Origin: UBA5536 sp964592595
Lineage (GTDB): Bacteria > Bacteroidota > Bacteroidia > Bacteroidales > F082
NCBI GenBank assembly: GCA_964592595.1
Contig: CAZQFH010000009.1
Span: 1 to 64,000, forward strand
DNA length: 64,000 nt
Direction: 5' to 3'
In this document: positions 54,590 through 63,206 of the stretch, in pieces
Numbering within the stretch: the stretch's first letter is position 1
How the letters are laid out: the number at the start of each line of letters is the position of its first letter
Notes under the pieces: generated by a model
Seen by the model: the letters and a program-made list of their open reading frames with translations, nothing else
The model's database searches: none
Told to the model about the DNA's origin: nothing
Program-made: the position numbers and the translations under genes

Positions 54590-56455
54590 TTGAAGGTTCA
54601 GTCACAAAATTTTATACGCAATAACTGGCCACTGCTATTGATTTTAATTGTGGCTGCATTAACTCGTTTTTGGCATCTTGACCGGGTTCCTTTCATGCAC
54701 GATGAGTTTAGTGCTTTATTTCGAACGCAATACGATTCTTTTAAGGAGCTTATCCAGCTGGGAGTAATGGAAAATGATTCTCATCCGGCTGGTATTCAGG
54801 TGTTTTTGTATTATTGGGTAAGGCTGGTAGGATTTAATGAGTTCTGGATCAAGTTACCTTTTGTGCTCATGGGCATTGGTTCGGTTTGGTTTGTTTATGT
54901 TGTTGCCAAACAATGGTTTAGTGAAATTTCTGCCTTATTGAGCGCTGCGTTTTTTGCTGCAACGCAATATCCACTTTTTTATAGTCAGCTTGCCCGACCT
55001 TATGCTGTAGGCCAGTTTTTTGTTTTGTTACTCGCGGTACAATGTTTTATCTGGATTAATGGAAAGGCCAGGGCCAAACACATCATGTACTTTAGTATCA
55101 CAGTTGCGCTGGCTTCGCTGATGCATGCCTTTAGTCTGGCACAAGCCGGATTGATGGTCGTTACTTTGGTTTTTATTGTGCCTGAACAAAATCGAAAAGC
55201 CTTTTGGTATGCGATAGCTTTGGCAGTTTTGCTGTATCTGCCTCATGTACCCGTCTTTTGGCATCAGCTAAAAGCAGGTGGAATAGGGGGGTGGCTTGGC
55301 GTTCCTGATATAGATTTTATTCCTGATTTTGTGTTTTACAGCCTGAATTATTCGTGGTATTTGCTTTTGATTGTCTTCGGCATTATTACCATTTCGTTAA
55401 TGATAGCGCCAAGCATAAAAAGAAAATATCATCAGTTTAGGTGGATTGCATTTAGCTGGTTCTTAATTCCGTTAGCTGTGGCGTGGTCTTATTCTATTTG
55501 GCGGACGCCAATTCTTCAATTTAGCACGCTTTACTTTGCCTATCCGTTTTTGATTGTACTAATTTTTTCGTTTGTAAACCAAAATAGTTTTAAACCCTCG
55601 CAGTATGGTTTGTTGGTAGGGGTATTACTTGCGGCTTCACTGGCTTCATTGGTTTTCGAACGACAACATTTCAAGCTTATGCAGCATCAGGGATTTGATC
55701 AGCTGGCTGTTGAGATGGATAAAGCTGCCACAGCAAATACCGGTAAGATTGATTTAGCTGCTTACAGTGCCACTCCGGCTATGGCAGATTTTTATCAACA
55801 AAAAATGGGTTTGGATCAGGTAGAACATTTTTCGAAGCACAATAGCATGCAGGATTTTGGCGATTGGCTTGTTAATCAGGAAAATGAGCTTTTGGGTTTT
55901 GGATGGACTGATTACGCCCCTGCGGAATGGGAGCTGATGTCGGCAGTTTATTATCCTTATCTATTGGACGAAAATGCCTGGTTTAATGCTTATTACAGGC
56001 TTGCTACAAAAAAAGCTGATAATTTACAACCAAAGCATTTAGTTGAATTACCGCTTGATCACCCGCTGTTGTTCGATTCAAAGAGAATTTACGGACCTGC
56101 CTGGCAACCAGATACCAGCAGTGTAAAAAGTGATTCACAGATTTTTGGAATTGCCTTAAAATTAAGGCACCAACAAAAGCCTCTTGATCTCCGTTTGGTA
56201 ATAGAATTGCGCGATCGCGAAACAGATAGTCTTATACATTGGCAGGCCGGAACAATTCAGCATGCCTGGCTATCGGATACAACAAGTGTATGGGTTTCAG
56301 CTTTAAGGTTTTCAGCTTTTAAGCGTGATCCACAGGACTGGCGTGTCAGCACTTACGTTTGGAATAAATCCGGCGAAGCGTTTGAAGTGGATAAGGCATA
56401 CCATTATTTTCGCAAGAAACATCCTTATATCCTTGGGCTTGTGGAGTCACTGTGA
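54590..56455 (+). CDS. Membrane glycosyltransferase of the GT39/ArnT type
   Basis: A 621-residue integral membrane protein with about ten helices. The N-terminal helix plus VPFMHDEFSALFRT carries the acidic pair at the position of the GT39/ArnT catalytic aspartate, followed by the FYYWVRLVG segment; this is the pattern of dolichyl- or undecaprenyl-phosphate-sugar mannosyl-type transferases. The C-terminal 170 residues are soluble and beta-rich (LRLVIELRDRETDSLIHW). The start codon is TTG at 54590, one base after the pyrH stop; the next ATG (about residue 36) falls inside the catalytic loop, so TTG is the sensible start. Acceptor unknown. Confidence 0.82.
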   Translation: MKVQSQNFIRNNWPLLLILIVAALTRFWHLDRVPFMHDEFSALFRTQYDSFKELIQLGVMENDSHPAGIQVFLYYWVRLVGFNEFWIKLPFVLMGIGSVWFVYVVAKQWFSEISALLSAAFFAATQYPLFYSQLARPYAVGQFFVLLLAVQCFIWINGKARAKHIMYFSITVALASLMHAFSLAQAGLMVVTLVFIVPEQNRKAFWYAIALAVLLYLPHVPVFWHQLKAGGIGGWLGVPDIDFIPDFVFYSLNYSWYLLLIVFGIITISLMIAPSIKRKYHQFRWIAFSWFLIPLAVAWSYSIWRTPILQFSTLYFAYPFLIVLIFSFVNQNSFKPSQYGLLVGVLLAASLASLVFERQHFKLMQHQGFDQLAVEMDKAATANTGKIDLAAYSATPAMADFYQQKMGLDQVEHFSKHNSMQDFGDWLVNQENELLGFGWTDYAPAEWELMSAVYYPYLLDENAWFNAYYRLATKKADNLQPKHLVELPLDHPLLFDSKRIYGPAWQPDTSSVKSDSQIFGIALKLRHQQKPLDLRLVIELRDRETDSLIHWQAGTIQHAWLSDTTSVWVSALRFSAFKRDPQDWRVSTYVWNKSGEAFEVDKAYHYFRKKHPYILGLVESL

Positions 56456-56549
56456 TTGTAGTGCCGTTGATAGATCAAAAATAGAATTCAAACCATGTTT
56501 TGAAAATATTTCCTGGTTTTATCGTACCTGGGGTTGAAAGAAAATCCTG

Positions 56550-56557
56550 TATATTTG
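56550..56557 (+). promoter_or_regulatory. -7 promoter box TATATTTG for frr
   Basis: Exact TAnnTTTG, 25 bases before the frr ATG, so frr need not rely on transcription from pyrH. Confidence 0.55.
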
Positions 56558-56582
56558 CTCTGGGTTCTTAAAAACGATAGTT

Positions 56583-57146
56583 ATGAACGAAGAAGTTGAG
56601 TTTATCCTGGAATCGGCCGAAGAGCATATGGCAAATTCCGTTATGCATCTCGAAAAAGAATTTACAAAGATCAGAGCCGGACAATCCAGCCCTGCCATGC
56701 TAAATGGGGTGGTTGTGGAGTATTATGGTTCGCATGTCCCTATTGAACAAACTGCCAATATTAACACGCCGGATCCACGTCAAATCATTGTTCAGCCTTT
56801 TGACAAAAGCAGTATTGGTGCGATAGAAAAAGCTATTATGGCTGCCAATTTGGGTTTTAATCCCAGTAATGAAGGCGATTTAATCCGGATCAACGTGCCT
56901 CCACTCACTGAGGAGCGTCGGAAAGAATTGGTTAAACGTGCAAAAACAGAGTCGGAAGATGCCAAGATAAGTATCCGTAATTCAAGGCGTCAGGCCAATG
57001 AAGAAGCTAAAAAACTTGAAAAAGACGGTCTTCCGGAAGATACAGTAAAAAAGCTCCTGGATGATGTCCAAGAGCTTACTAATAATTTTATCAAAAAAGT
57101 TGACATCCTAACTGAGAAAAAAGAGAAAGATATCCTTACGGTGTAA
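56583..57146 (+). CDS. frr: Ribosome recycling factor
   Basis: A 187-residue RRF (family norm about 185). It begins EVEFILESAEEHMANSVMHLEKEFTKIRAGQSSPAML, then 'EYYGSHVPIEQTANINTPDPRQIIVQPFD', and ends with the three-helix segment ELTNNFIKKVDILTEKKEKDILTV. It splits terminated ribosomes with EF-G. It is not adjacent to pyrH, the usual neighbour; the GT39 gene intervenes. Its 3' end meets the convergent membrane-protein gene. Confidence 0.96.
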   Translation: MNEEVEFILESAEEHMANSVMHLEKEFTKIRAGQSSPAMLNGVVVEYYGSHVPIEQTANINTPDPRQIIVQPFDKSSIGAIEKAIMAANLGFNPSNEGDLIRINVPPLTEERRKELVKRAKTESEDAKISIRNSRRQANEEAKKLEKDGLPEDTVKKLLDDVQELTNNFIKKVDILTEKKEKDILTV

Positions 57147-57151
57147 GGAAA

Positions 57152-57745
57152 TTATCGCCTGCGTTTTTTCAACAGCTTCAATAGGATTACGGCTCCGCTC
57201 ATCATCAGGTTGGAGGAAGAAAGGGCATAGGTGAACAAGGAATTCATGATATTGGAAGGTGTAAATGCTGTTCCAAAATCTCGAATATGACTTTGAATCA
57301 GTAATTCACTTTGTTCAATCTGCAGCTCCATAATTTCGAGCTGCTTTTCCATGTCTTCCTTATTATTGACTGCCCGAATGGGCAGTGTTTCCATTTTGTC
57401 GCCCATCTTTTGTTGCTTTTGATGTAGCTTGCGTATGATCGGATTCATAAGCAATGGCTCACGAAAATAATAAATGATCAAACCAATAATCATGTACAAC
57501 AAACTGATGATCAGAAAACCGTGATAATAAGTTCCGGCTTCGGTGCCATACCAAAACACAAAGGCAAAAGAAAGCATCAGCAGGATCATAGCGAAGATGC
57601 CGATAAGCACCAGCATGGTAACCAGCTGCGATGCAAAATCAGATAACCGCCGGTTTAATAATAATCCGGCGTGGCTGACTTTAAGATTGACATACCTTTT
57701 GAGTTCGTTTCCGGCGTCCGAAACAGGTTTTGTGAATTCGTCCAT
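57152..57745 (-). CDS. Small two-helix membrane protein (holin-X-like)
   Basis: A 197-residue protein with two membrane helices (LVTMLVLIGIFAMILLMLSFAFVFW and GFLIISLLYMIIGLIIYYF) between an N-terminal amphipathic stretch and a C-terminal cytoplasmic coiled coil. The layout is that of the DUF1469/putative Actinobacterial-holin-X superfamily common in Bacteroidota, but no catalytic feature is present. It is followed by a YtxH-like gene on the same strand, and both sit downstream of the AI-2E permease gene; all three may be cell-envelope stress proteins. Function is unknown. Confidence 0.6.
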   Translation of the reverse strand: MDEFTKPVSDAGNELKRYVNLKVSHAGLLLNRRLSDFASQLVTMLVLIGIFAMILLMLSFAFVFWYGTEAGTYYHGFLIISLLYMIIGLIIYYFREPLLMNPIIRKLHQKQQKMGDKMETLPIRAVNNKEDMEKQLEIMELQIEQSELLIQSHIRDFGTAFTPSNIMNSLFTYALSSSNLMMSGAVILLKLLKKRRR

Positions 57746-57771
57746 AGTTTTGAACTTAGGTTTTTACCACC

Positions 57772-58017
57772 TTAGCTTTTGGTGTTTTTCTTTTCTTTAG
57801 GCATAGCCTCGGCAATTTTTTCTTCAATGGATTCTTTCAGATGATCAATCTTTTCGGATATGTCATCTTTAAATTCATTGGTTTTTTCGGTTATCTTACG
57901 TCTTGTTTCAGCACCTTTATAAGGAGCAAACAAAATGCCTGCTACAGCACCTGCGGCTGCTCCAACAAAAAGTCCTGTTGCAAATACGAAGAAAGTTTTA
58001 GATCCTGAATCACTCAT
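57772..58017 (-). CDS. YtxH-domain protein
   Basis: The ATG at 58017 (MSDSGSKTFFVFATGLFVG) is the start; a longer frame reads to 58065. The 81 residues have one glycine/alanine-rich membrane helix (FVGAAAGAVAGILFAPYKG, with the typical LFAP-x-KG) and a charged C-terminal helix (KIDHLKESIEEKIAEAM). YtxH-type proteins are small, stress-associated membrane proteins without known activity. Its -7 box is at 58043. Confidence 0.82.
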   Translation of the reverse strand: MSDSGSKTFFVFATGLFVGAAAGAVAGILFAPYKGAETRRKITEKTNEFKDDISEKIDHLKESIEEKIAEAMPKEKKNTKS

Positions 58018-58042
58018 AATATTTAATTTTAGGGGTTTCAAA

Positions 58043-58050
58043 CAAAGATA
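58043..58050 (-). promoter_or_regulatory. -7 promoter box TATCTTTG for the YtxH gene
   Basis: Minus-strand TATCTTTG, exact TAnnTTTG, 26 bases upstream of the ATG. Confidence 0.55.
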
Positions 58051-58078
58051 GTAAAATTTTGTCAACTTTCAAAGTTAA

Positions 58079-59230
58079 TTATTCAACATGCCTATCACTA
58101 AATTGGTTGGATTTGTGTTCATCAGGACGTTCAACAACCATTTTTTCGGTAAGTGCTTTAATAAATTTGAACTGACTTAAAAACTGTTTTGCAATCACCC
58201 TGAAAACCGTATAGGTTGGGATGGCGATAATCATACCGGCAATGCCAAAAACCTTTCCTGCCATGATGATTATCAGGAAAATCTCGATGGGATGTGCCTT
58301 TACACTTTTGGAATATATCATGGGTTGCAACAATATGTTATCCATAAGGTTAGCAACGGCAAAAGTTCCAAGAATTATCACAGTTGTAATCAAAACGGCA
58401 TCGTAATGACCCGAGCCTAAAACAGAGATAACGCCAAGGGTTACTCCAATTGACGCACCGATAATAGGTCCCAGATAAGGAATGATGTTCATCAGTCCTC
58501 CTAAAAAGCCAATAATAATGGCGTTTTGAATCCCGAATGCGGTGAGGCTTAATGAAATTATTGTCATCATTGAGGCCAGCTCGAGCATGATACCTAATAA
58601 ATAGCGCGTAAGGAGAATGCGCGAATCAGTCATAACGATTTGCACATCTTTTGCATAAGTTTCAGGAGTGAGGGTCATGATGATGGAGCGCAACAGATTG
58701 GAATCTTTCAGGAAGAAAAAGCTAAGGAAGAGTACTATAAATACCCCCATCAGTATGCTGGAAGTGGCACTGATGAGGTGACCAAAAAAATTGCTAAAAT
58801 GAGCCACATCCGATAGCTGATTCAATTGTTGTTCAAAAAGCAGCGTAATACTCTGATCGGCATTTAGAACATTATAGTTGACCAAAAAGGCATATAGCGC
58901 ATTAAGCGGATCTGAGAAATAATTGCTCACCGCATCGGTATCAATATTTGAAATGATGCGCGCCTGATTGCTGATAAGCGGGACAATAAACAAAATAAAC
59001 AATCCAAATACCATCACCATCACCATCAAGCTAATGCCGGCAGCTAATGCGCTATTAATTTTGATGCGATAAATATGAATTTTTTTCAGGCGGTTTACCA
59101 ATGGCCTGCCCAAAAGTGATAAAACTGCCGAAATGATGATATAGGTCAGAATATCAGAAAAATACCAGCCGAGCAAGATAAAAATTATCAGACCGGAGAG
59201 TGGCTTCAAGAAGTTTAAAAAAGCATTCAT
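58079..59230 (-). CDS. AI-2E-family (PerM-like) permease
   Basis: A 383-residue membrane protein with eight predicted helices in a 2+ pattern. The central YLLGIMLELASMMTIISLSLTAFGIQNAIIIGFLGGLMNIIPYLGPIIGA block is the family signature (the NIIPYLGP stretch especially) and the C-terminal AHPIEIFLIIIMAGKVFGIAGMIIAIP the second. The family includes TqsA and sodium/proton antiporters, so the transported molecule is not deducible. The YtxH-like and holin-like genes follow on the same strand. Confidence 0.9.
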   Translation of the reverse strand: MNAFLNFLKPLSGLIIFILLGWYFSDILTYIIISAVLSLLGRPLVNRLKKIHIYRIKINSALAAGISLMVMVMVFGLFILFIVPLISNQARIISNIDTDAVSNYFSDPLNALYAFLVNYNVLNADQSITLLFEQQLNQLSDVAHFSNFFGHLISATSSILMGVFIVLFLSFFFLKDSNLLRSIIMTLTPETYAKDVQIVMTDSRILLTRYLLGIMLELASMMTIISLSLTAFGIQNAIIIGFLGGLMNIIPYLGPIIGASIGVTLGVISVLGSGHYDAVLITTVIILGTFAVANLMDNILLQPMIYSKSVKAHPIEIFLIIIMAGKVFGIAGMIIAIPTYTVFRVIAKQFLSQFKFIKALTEKMVVERPDEHKSNQFSDRHVE

Positions 59231-59369
59231 AATGGTTGAAAAGTTTGTGTAAAGATAAAACCTTTATCAAAAAACTATATTTTTAACGATCCTGTATTTT
59301 TAAATCATTAACTTAGCTTTTTACAAGCTTATGTTATTTCTTTATTCCTGATACAAAAAAACCATATAG

Positions 59370-60785
59370 ATGTTAAGTAAAAACATTGATATTTTTGATG
59401 AATCTATGCGGCTTAACAAGTTTACTTTAGCCTTTGCAGATCGTTTTGAACAGCGTTTTTTACGCGATTATTTTAAACAAAGCCTCTGGCAGTTTAGGGT
59501 GGCTTTTGTGCTACTAATCTTGCTGTATGGGATATTTGGACTGCTGGATCCATTGCTTGTTGAAAAGTTTGCTCCTGTTTTTTATGTCATCAGGTTTGTC
59601 GTTGTGGTGCCTGTTTTATCCTTGGTACTTATCCTTTCTTTTTTCGATTTCTTTCATAAAATTTGGCAACAGTTATTGTTTATCAGCTTCCTGGTTGGCG
59701 GTTCGGGAATTAGTATCATGACGATGCTCGTGCCTGAAAACTATGCGTACTATGCCGGGATGATGTTGATTTTTATGGCAGGGTATTTTTTTATTAAACT
59801 ACGTTTTTTTCTGGCCACAATTGCTGGGTTTTCCACTTTATTGATTTTTAATATTGGAGCACTTTTTTTTGCCAATACCCCTTGGCTATTGATAGTAAAC
59901 AATAATTTCTTTTTTCTGAGTGCCAATATAATCGGGATGTTTGCTGCCTATAATATTGAGTATTATGCCCGACGCAATTATTATCTGAACACCAAACTTG
60001 ACGAGGAAAAACAAGCCCTCGAAAAGTTGAATAAAAACCTGGAAGCAATCGTAAAGCATCGTACTGCTGAACTATTGCGGGCCAAAGAAAAAGCAGAGGA
60101 AAGCGATCGGCTCAAAACAGCATTTTTGGCCAATATGAGTCACGAGATACGTACGCCAATGAATGGCATACTTGGATTTGCTGAATTGCTGAAAGAGCCA
60201 GGACTTTCGGGTGCTGACCAACAGGAGTATCTGGGTATTATCGAAAAAAGCGGTCAACGGATGCTAAATATTATTAGCGACATTATCAATATCTCCAGAA
60301 TTGAATCGGGTAATATGGAAATTTATCCCGAACAATTTTCGCTGATGGCAGTAATTTCCGACCAGTGCAGCTTCTTTCACCCTGAGGCCAATAATAAGCA
60401 AATCAAGTTAATAAATGCAGCAGAAGGTCTTACGACTTTTATCATGAACACGGATAAAACCAAACTGGATGTTATTTTGGCAAACCTGATTAAAAATGCC
60501 ATAAAATATACGAAAGAAGGAGAGGTAGAAATTGGGGTTAAACTATCGGAGCGCAGTATTACAGTGTATGTAAGGGATACCGGAATAGGCATACCTAAGT
60601 CACGACAACAGGCTGTTTTTGATCGTTTTGTACAAGCCGATATTGCTGATAAAATGGCGATGCAGGGTGCAGGTTTGGGGCTGGCAATTGCCAAAGCTTA
60701 CACTGAGCTTTTGGGAGGTAAGCTTTATCTGGAGAGTGAACCCGGCAAAGGAAGCGTTTTTTACCTCGAAGTTCCTTATCAATAA
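59370..60785 (+). CDS. Membrane sensor histidine kinase
   Basis: A 471-residue kinase. Five or six hydrophobic helices fill residues 45-205, followed by a coiled coil (LDEEKQALEKLNKNLEAIVKH) and a HisKA domain (FLANMSHEIRTPMNGILGFAELL, phospho-His about 259). The ATP-binding domain has N-box LIKNAIKYTKEG, G1 VRDTGIGIPK and G2 GAGLGLAIAKAYTELLGG. No PAS domain and no response regulator lie near, so it is an orphan kinase whose signal is presumably sensed by the membrane part. It is monocistronic, 147 bases before the DUF1566-like gene. Confidence 0.9.
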   Translation: MLSKNIDIFDESMRLNKFTLAFADRFEQRFLRDYFKQSLWQFRVAFVLLILLYGIFGLLDPLLVEKFAPVFYVIRFVVVVPVLSLVLILSFFDFFHKIWQQLLFISFLVGGSGISIMTMLVPENYAYYAGMMLIFMAGYFFIKLRFFLATIAGFSTLLIFNIGALFFANTPWLLIVNNNFFFLSANIIGMFAAYNIEYYARRNYYLNTKLDEEKQALEKLNKNLEAIVKHRTAELLRAKEKAEESDRLKTAFLANMSHEIRTPMNGILGFAELLKEPGLSGADQQEYLGIIEKSGQRMLNIISDIINISRIESGNMEIYPEQFSLMAVISDQCSFFHPEANNKQIKLINAAEGLTTFIMNTDKTKLDVILANLIKNAIKYTKEGEVEIGVKLSERSITVYVRDTGIGIPKSRQQAVFDRFVQADIADKMAMQGAGLGLAIAKAYTELLGGKLYLESEPGKGSVFYLEVPYQ

Positions 60786-60931
60786 CATAAACCCTGTAAC
60801 CTTCGAGCGTATTTATTGACAAATGCAGGCTTGCTGTCGATAAAAAAATCACTTTTAGTTGATAATAGTTTGAAGCTTGGTATCTTGCGAAGTAGATTTG
60901 CTTGAGTAAGGATTAACTAAAACTCATAATC

Positions 60932-61600
60932 ATGAAAAATCTAAAGCAAATTTTATTCCTGGAGTTTGGCCTCTTTATCATTATTCTATCTGCTTCTTGC
61001 TCAAAAGAAAAAGCAAACCCTGATAGCACCAATATTTTACCTGCCGATATTACGGCTTATCCCATTGTTGGGACAAATCAACAAAAATATTTTGATGATT
61101 TTAGTGATATCGTACAGCCTAATGAATCGGATACGTTTTACGGACAGGATGCATTTTATCCAGGCAATGAACCGCAGTACAAGGATAATGGAGATGGAAC
61201 AATCACTGATTTGGTGACAGGCTTGATGTGGGAACAGGCTACAGGCTATATGAATTGGGCAGATGCTGCCAGTGCTGCTTCAAGTGCCTCAACAGCCGGC
61301 TATAACGATTGGCGCGTTCCTACAATTAAGGAGCTGTATTCGCTGATTGATTTTACAGGAAACCAAGGTACAGGCAATCCTTCTTCAACCACGGTTCCGG
61401 CAGATGCCAAACCTTTTATCAACACCGATTATTTTCATTTTGAATATCCTGCAACTGGCAGGTATATTGATGTTCAGTATATTAGTCAAACTACAACCAT
61501 CGAAAGGAATCGAATCGTTTTCAATGGCAGGGAATATATTCCGATAGGCGATGTCTTTAAGGAAGCATTCAGGACTTTTATTGGCAGGAATTTTATCTAA
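60932..61600 (+). CDS. DUF1566/Lcl-like lipoprotein, apparently shortened
   Basis: A 222-residue lipoprotein (lipobox in IILSASC). The middle matches the Lcl C-terminal (DUF1566) domain: YKDNGDGTITDLVTGLMWEQ, YMNWADAASAASSASTAGYNDWRVPTIKELYSLID, then TVPADAKPFINTDYFHFEYP. The usual end of that domain (an F-x-V-x-F-x-D-G-R type strand) is missing; after DVQYISQTTTIERN the sequence is unrelated (REYIPIGDVFKEAF). So it may be a C-terminally decayed or recombined gene. Its role is unknown; Lcl homologues are adhesins. Confidence 0.6.
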   Translation: MKNLKQILFLEFGLFIIILSASCSKEKANPDSTNILPADITAYPIVGTNQQKYFDDFSDIVQPNESDTFYGQDAFYPGNEPQYKDNGDGTITDLVTGLMWEQATGYMNWADAASAASSASTAGYNDWRVPTIKELYSLIDFTGNQGTGNPSSTTVPADAKPFINTDYFHFEYPATGRYIDVQYISQTTTIERNRIVFNGREYIPIGDVFKEAFRTFIGRNFI

Positions 61601-61717
61601 ACTCCTGTCAATACAACAATTCACTCCTCCAGTTTTTTCCTGTAATCCCACCTCTTTTTCCGGCCATAGGCAGCACATAGTGGCAACCGAATCGCGAAGC
61701 CTGAGCCGATGGGGAGC

Positions 61718-62941
61718 TTAAGTGTTAGCGGGGAGCTTCCTTAACGCTACTTTATGGGGGCGTCGATTTTTATCATCCATATTAGCTGGGATTTTATTAA
61801 GCGAATTTTGATTAGTAAAAGGAAAAGGATGGTTTTGAATAACAGGAATCCTTTTTCCTATTAATATCTCAATGTCGCGCAGGTTAACACGTTCTTCCTG
61901 CTCGCAAAAGGCAATTGCAGTGCCTTCGAGGCCTGCTCTGCCAGTACGCCCAATGCGATGAATATAGGTTTCGGGAACGTCGGGTAAATCAAAATTGAAA
62001 ACATGTGTCAGTTCGTCAATGTCGATGCCTCTGGCGGCAATGTCAGTGGCAACCAAAACACGCAGACTTCCTTTTTTAAAGTCGCTGAGGGCAGCTTGTC
62101 TAGCGGTCTGGCTTTTGTTACCGTGAATGGCCGCCGATTTTACCTTCATCTGCAATAAGTATTTCACAACCTTATTGGCTCCGTGTTTTGTACGGGTAAA
62201 AACCAATGCTGTCGGGATGTTTTGTTCTTCAAGCAAATGATTCAGCAAAGCAGGTTTATCTTTTTTATTGGTATGATAAAGCCGTTGTTCAATTTTATCT
62301 ACTGTTGAAGTAGGAGGGGTAACTTCCACTTTTACAGGATTATGAAGCATCGACTGTGCCAGTTTTTCAATCACCGGCGACATCGTAGCTGAGAAAAACA
62401 GCGTTTGTCGTTTGGCCGGCAAATAGGCAATCACACGCTTTACATCATGGATAAAGCCCATATCGAGCATGCGATCGGCTTCATCAAGCACAAATGTTTC
62501 AAGGTGGTTTAATTTGATATAGCCCTGTCCAATCAGGTCGAGCAGCCGGCCCGGCGTTGCCACCAGCACTTCAACACCACGATTCAAAGCCCTCACCTGA
62601 GGAATTTGCGAAACGCCGCCAAAGATGACGGTATGTTTGAGGTTGGTAAATTTACTGTAAGCCTTGAAGCTTTCGTCTATTTGGATGGCCAGCTCGCGAG
62701 TGGGCGTAAGTATGAGCGCACGGATGCCAGAATGGTTTTTTTTGTCGTTATACATTTGTTGTATGATCGGCAAGGCAAAAGCGGCTGTTTTGCCTGTTCC
62801 GGTTTGGGCACAGCCCTGTATGTCGCGTCCGGCAATAACTACCGGAATAGCCTGATGCTGAATAGGAGTTGGTGTGTTATATCCCTCAGCAGTTAGCGCC
62901 TGAAGAACAGGTTCAATGAGATTGAGTTTTCTAAAAGTCAT
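61718..62941 (-). CDS. DEAD-box RNA helicase (RhlE-like)
   Basis: A 407-residue DEAD-box helicase. Motifs in order: Q-motif with YNTPTPIQHQAIP, I AQTGTGKTAAFALP, Ia PTRELAIQ, II DEAD (residues about 152-155), III SATMSP, IV LVFTRTKHGANK, V ATDIAARGIDI, VI HRIGRTGRAG. The tail after 380 is short and basic. RhlE-type enzymes unwind RNA in ribosome assembly and cold adaptation. A -7 box and a 5' hairpin precede it by about 107 bases (63033-63061), so its expression may be controlled through the leader. Confidence 0.95.
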   Translation of the reverse strand: MTFRKLNLIEPVLQALTAEGYNTPTPIQHQAIPVVIAGRDIQGCAQTGTGKTAAFALPIIQQMYNDKKNHSGIRALILTPTRELAIQIDESFKAYSKFTNLKHTVIFGGVSQIPQVRALNRGVEVLVATPGRLLDLIGQGYIKLNHLETFVLDEADRMLDMGFIHDVKRVIAYLPAKRQTLFFSATMSPVIEKLAQSMLHNPVKVEVTPPTSTVDKIEQRLYHTNKKDKPALLNHLLEEQNIPTALVFTRTKHGANKVVKYLLQMKVKSAAIHGNKSQTARQAALSDFKKGSLRVLVATDIAARGIDIDELTHVFNFDLPDVPETYIHRIGRTGRAGLEGTAIAFCEQEERVNLRDIEILIGKRIPVIQNHPFPFTNQNSLNKIPANMDDKNRRPHKVALRKLPANT

Positions 62942-63032
62942 GAAATTTGAAGTAGATGAAGCCGGATAAGACGTTGCATTTTCTGCGCCGGCAATAAGAT
63001 TTTGAAATGATTACGGCTAACAACCTGCCGTT

Positions 63033-63049
63033 TTCGTAGTGGCTACGAA
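63033..63049 (-). promoter_or_regulatory. Hairpin at the predicted 5' end of the DEAD-box helicase mRNA
   Basis: The inverted repeat TTCGTAG (63033-63039) and CTACGAA (63043-63049) has a perfect 7-bp stem with a 3-base centre. It starts 4-5 bases past the -7 box, where transcription should begin, and has no T tract, so it is not a terminator. A role in mRNA stability or temperature response is inference. Confidence 0.6.
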
Positions 63050-63053
63050 GCGG

Positions 63054-63061
63054 CAAAGGTA
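63054..63061 (-). promoter_or_regulatory. -7 promoter box TACCTTTG for the DEAD-box helicase
   Basis: Minus-strand TACCTTTG is an exact TAnnTTTG match 113 bases upstream of the helicase ATG, leaving a leader of about 107 bases. Confidence 0.6.
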
Positions 63062-63206
63062 GTTTATTAAATGATGCAAAGTTGATTTAATTTGCAATGT
63101 GCCGCGAATCAGCCAAAGGCAGCGAAATGAGCAGTGCAATATATTTTTAAATGCTTTTTTTGACCAAAAAGATAATTTCGAGGATGTAACAAGGGTTAAA
63201 GAACTT

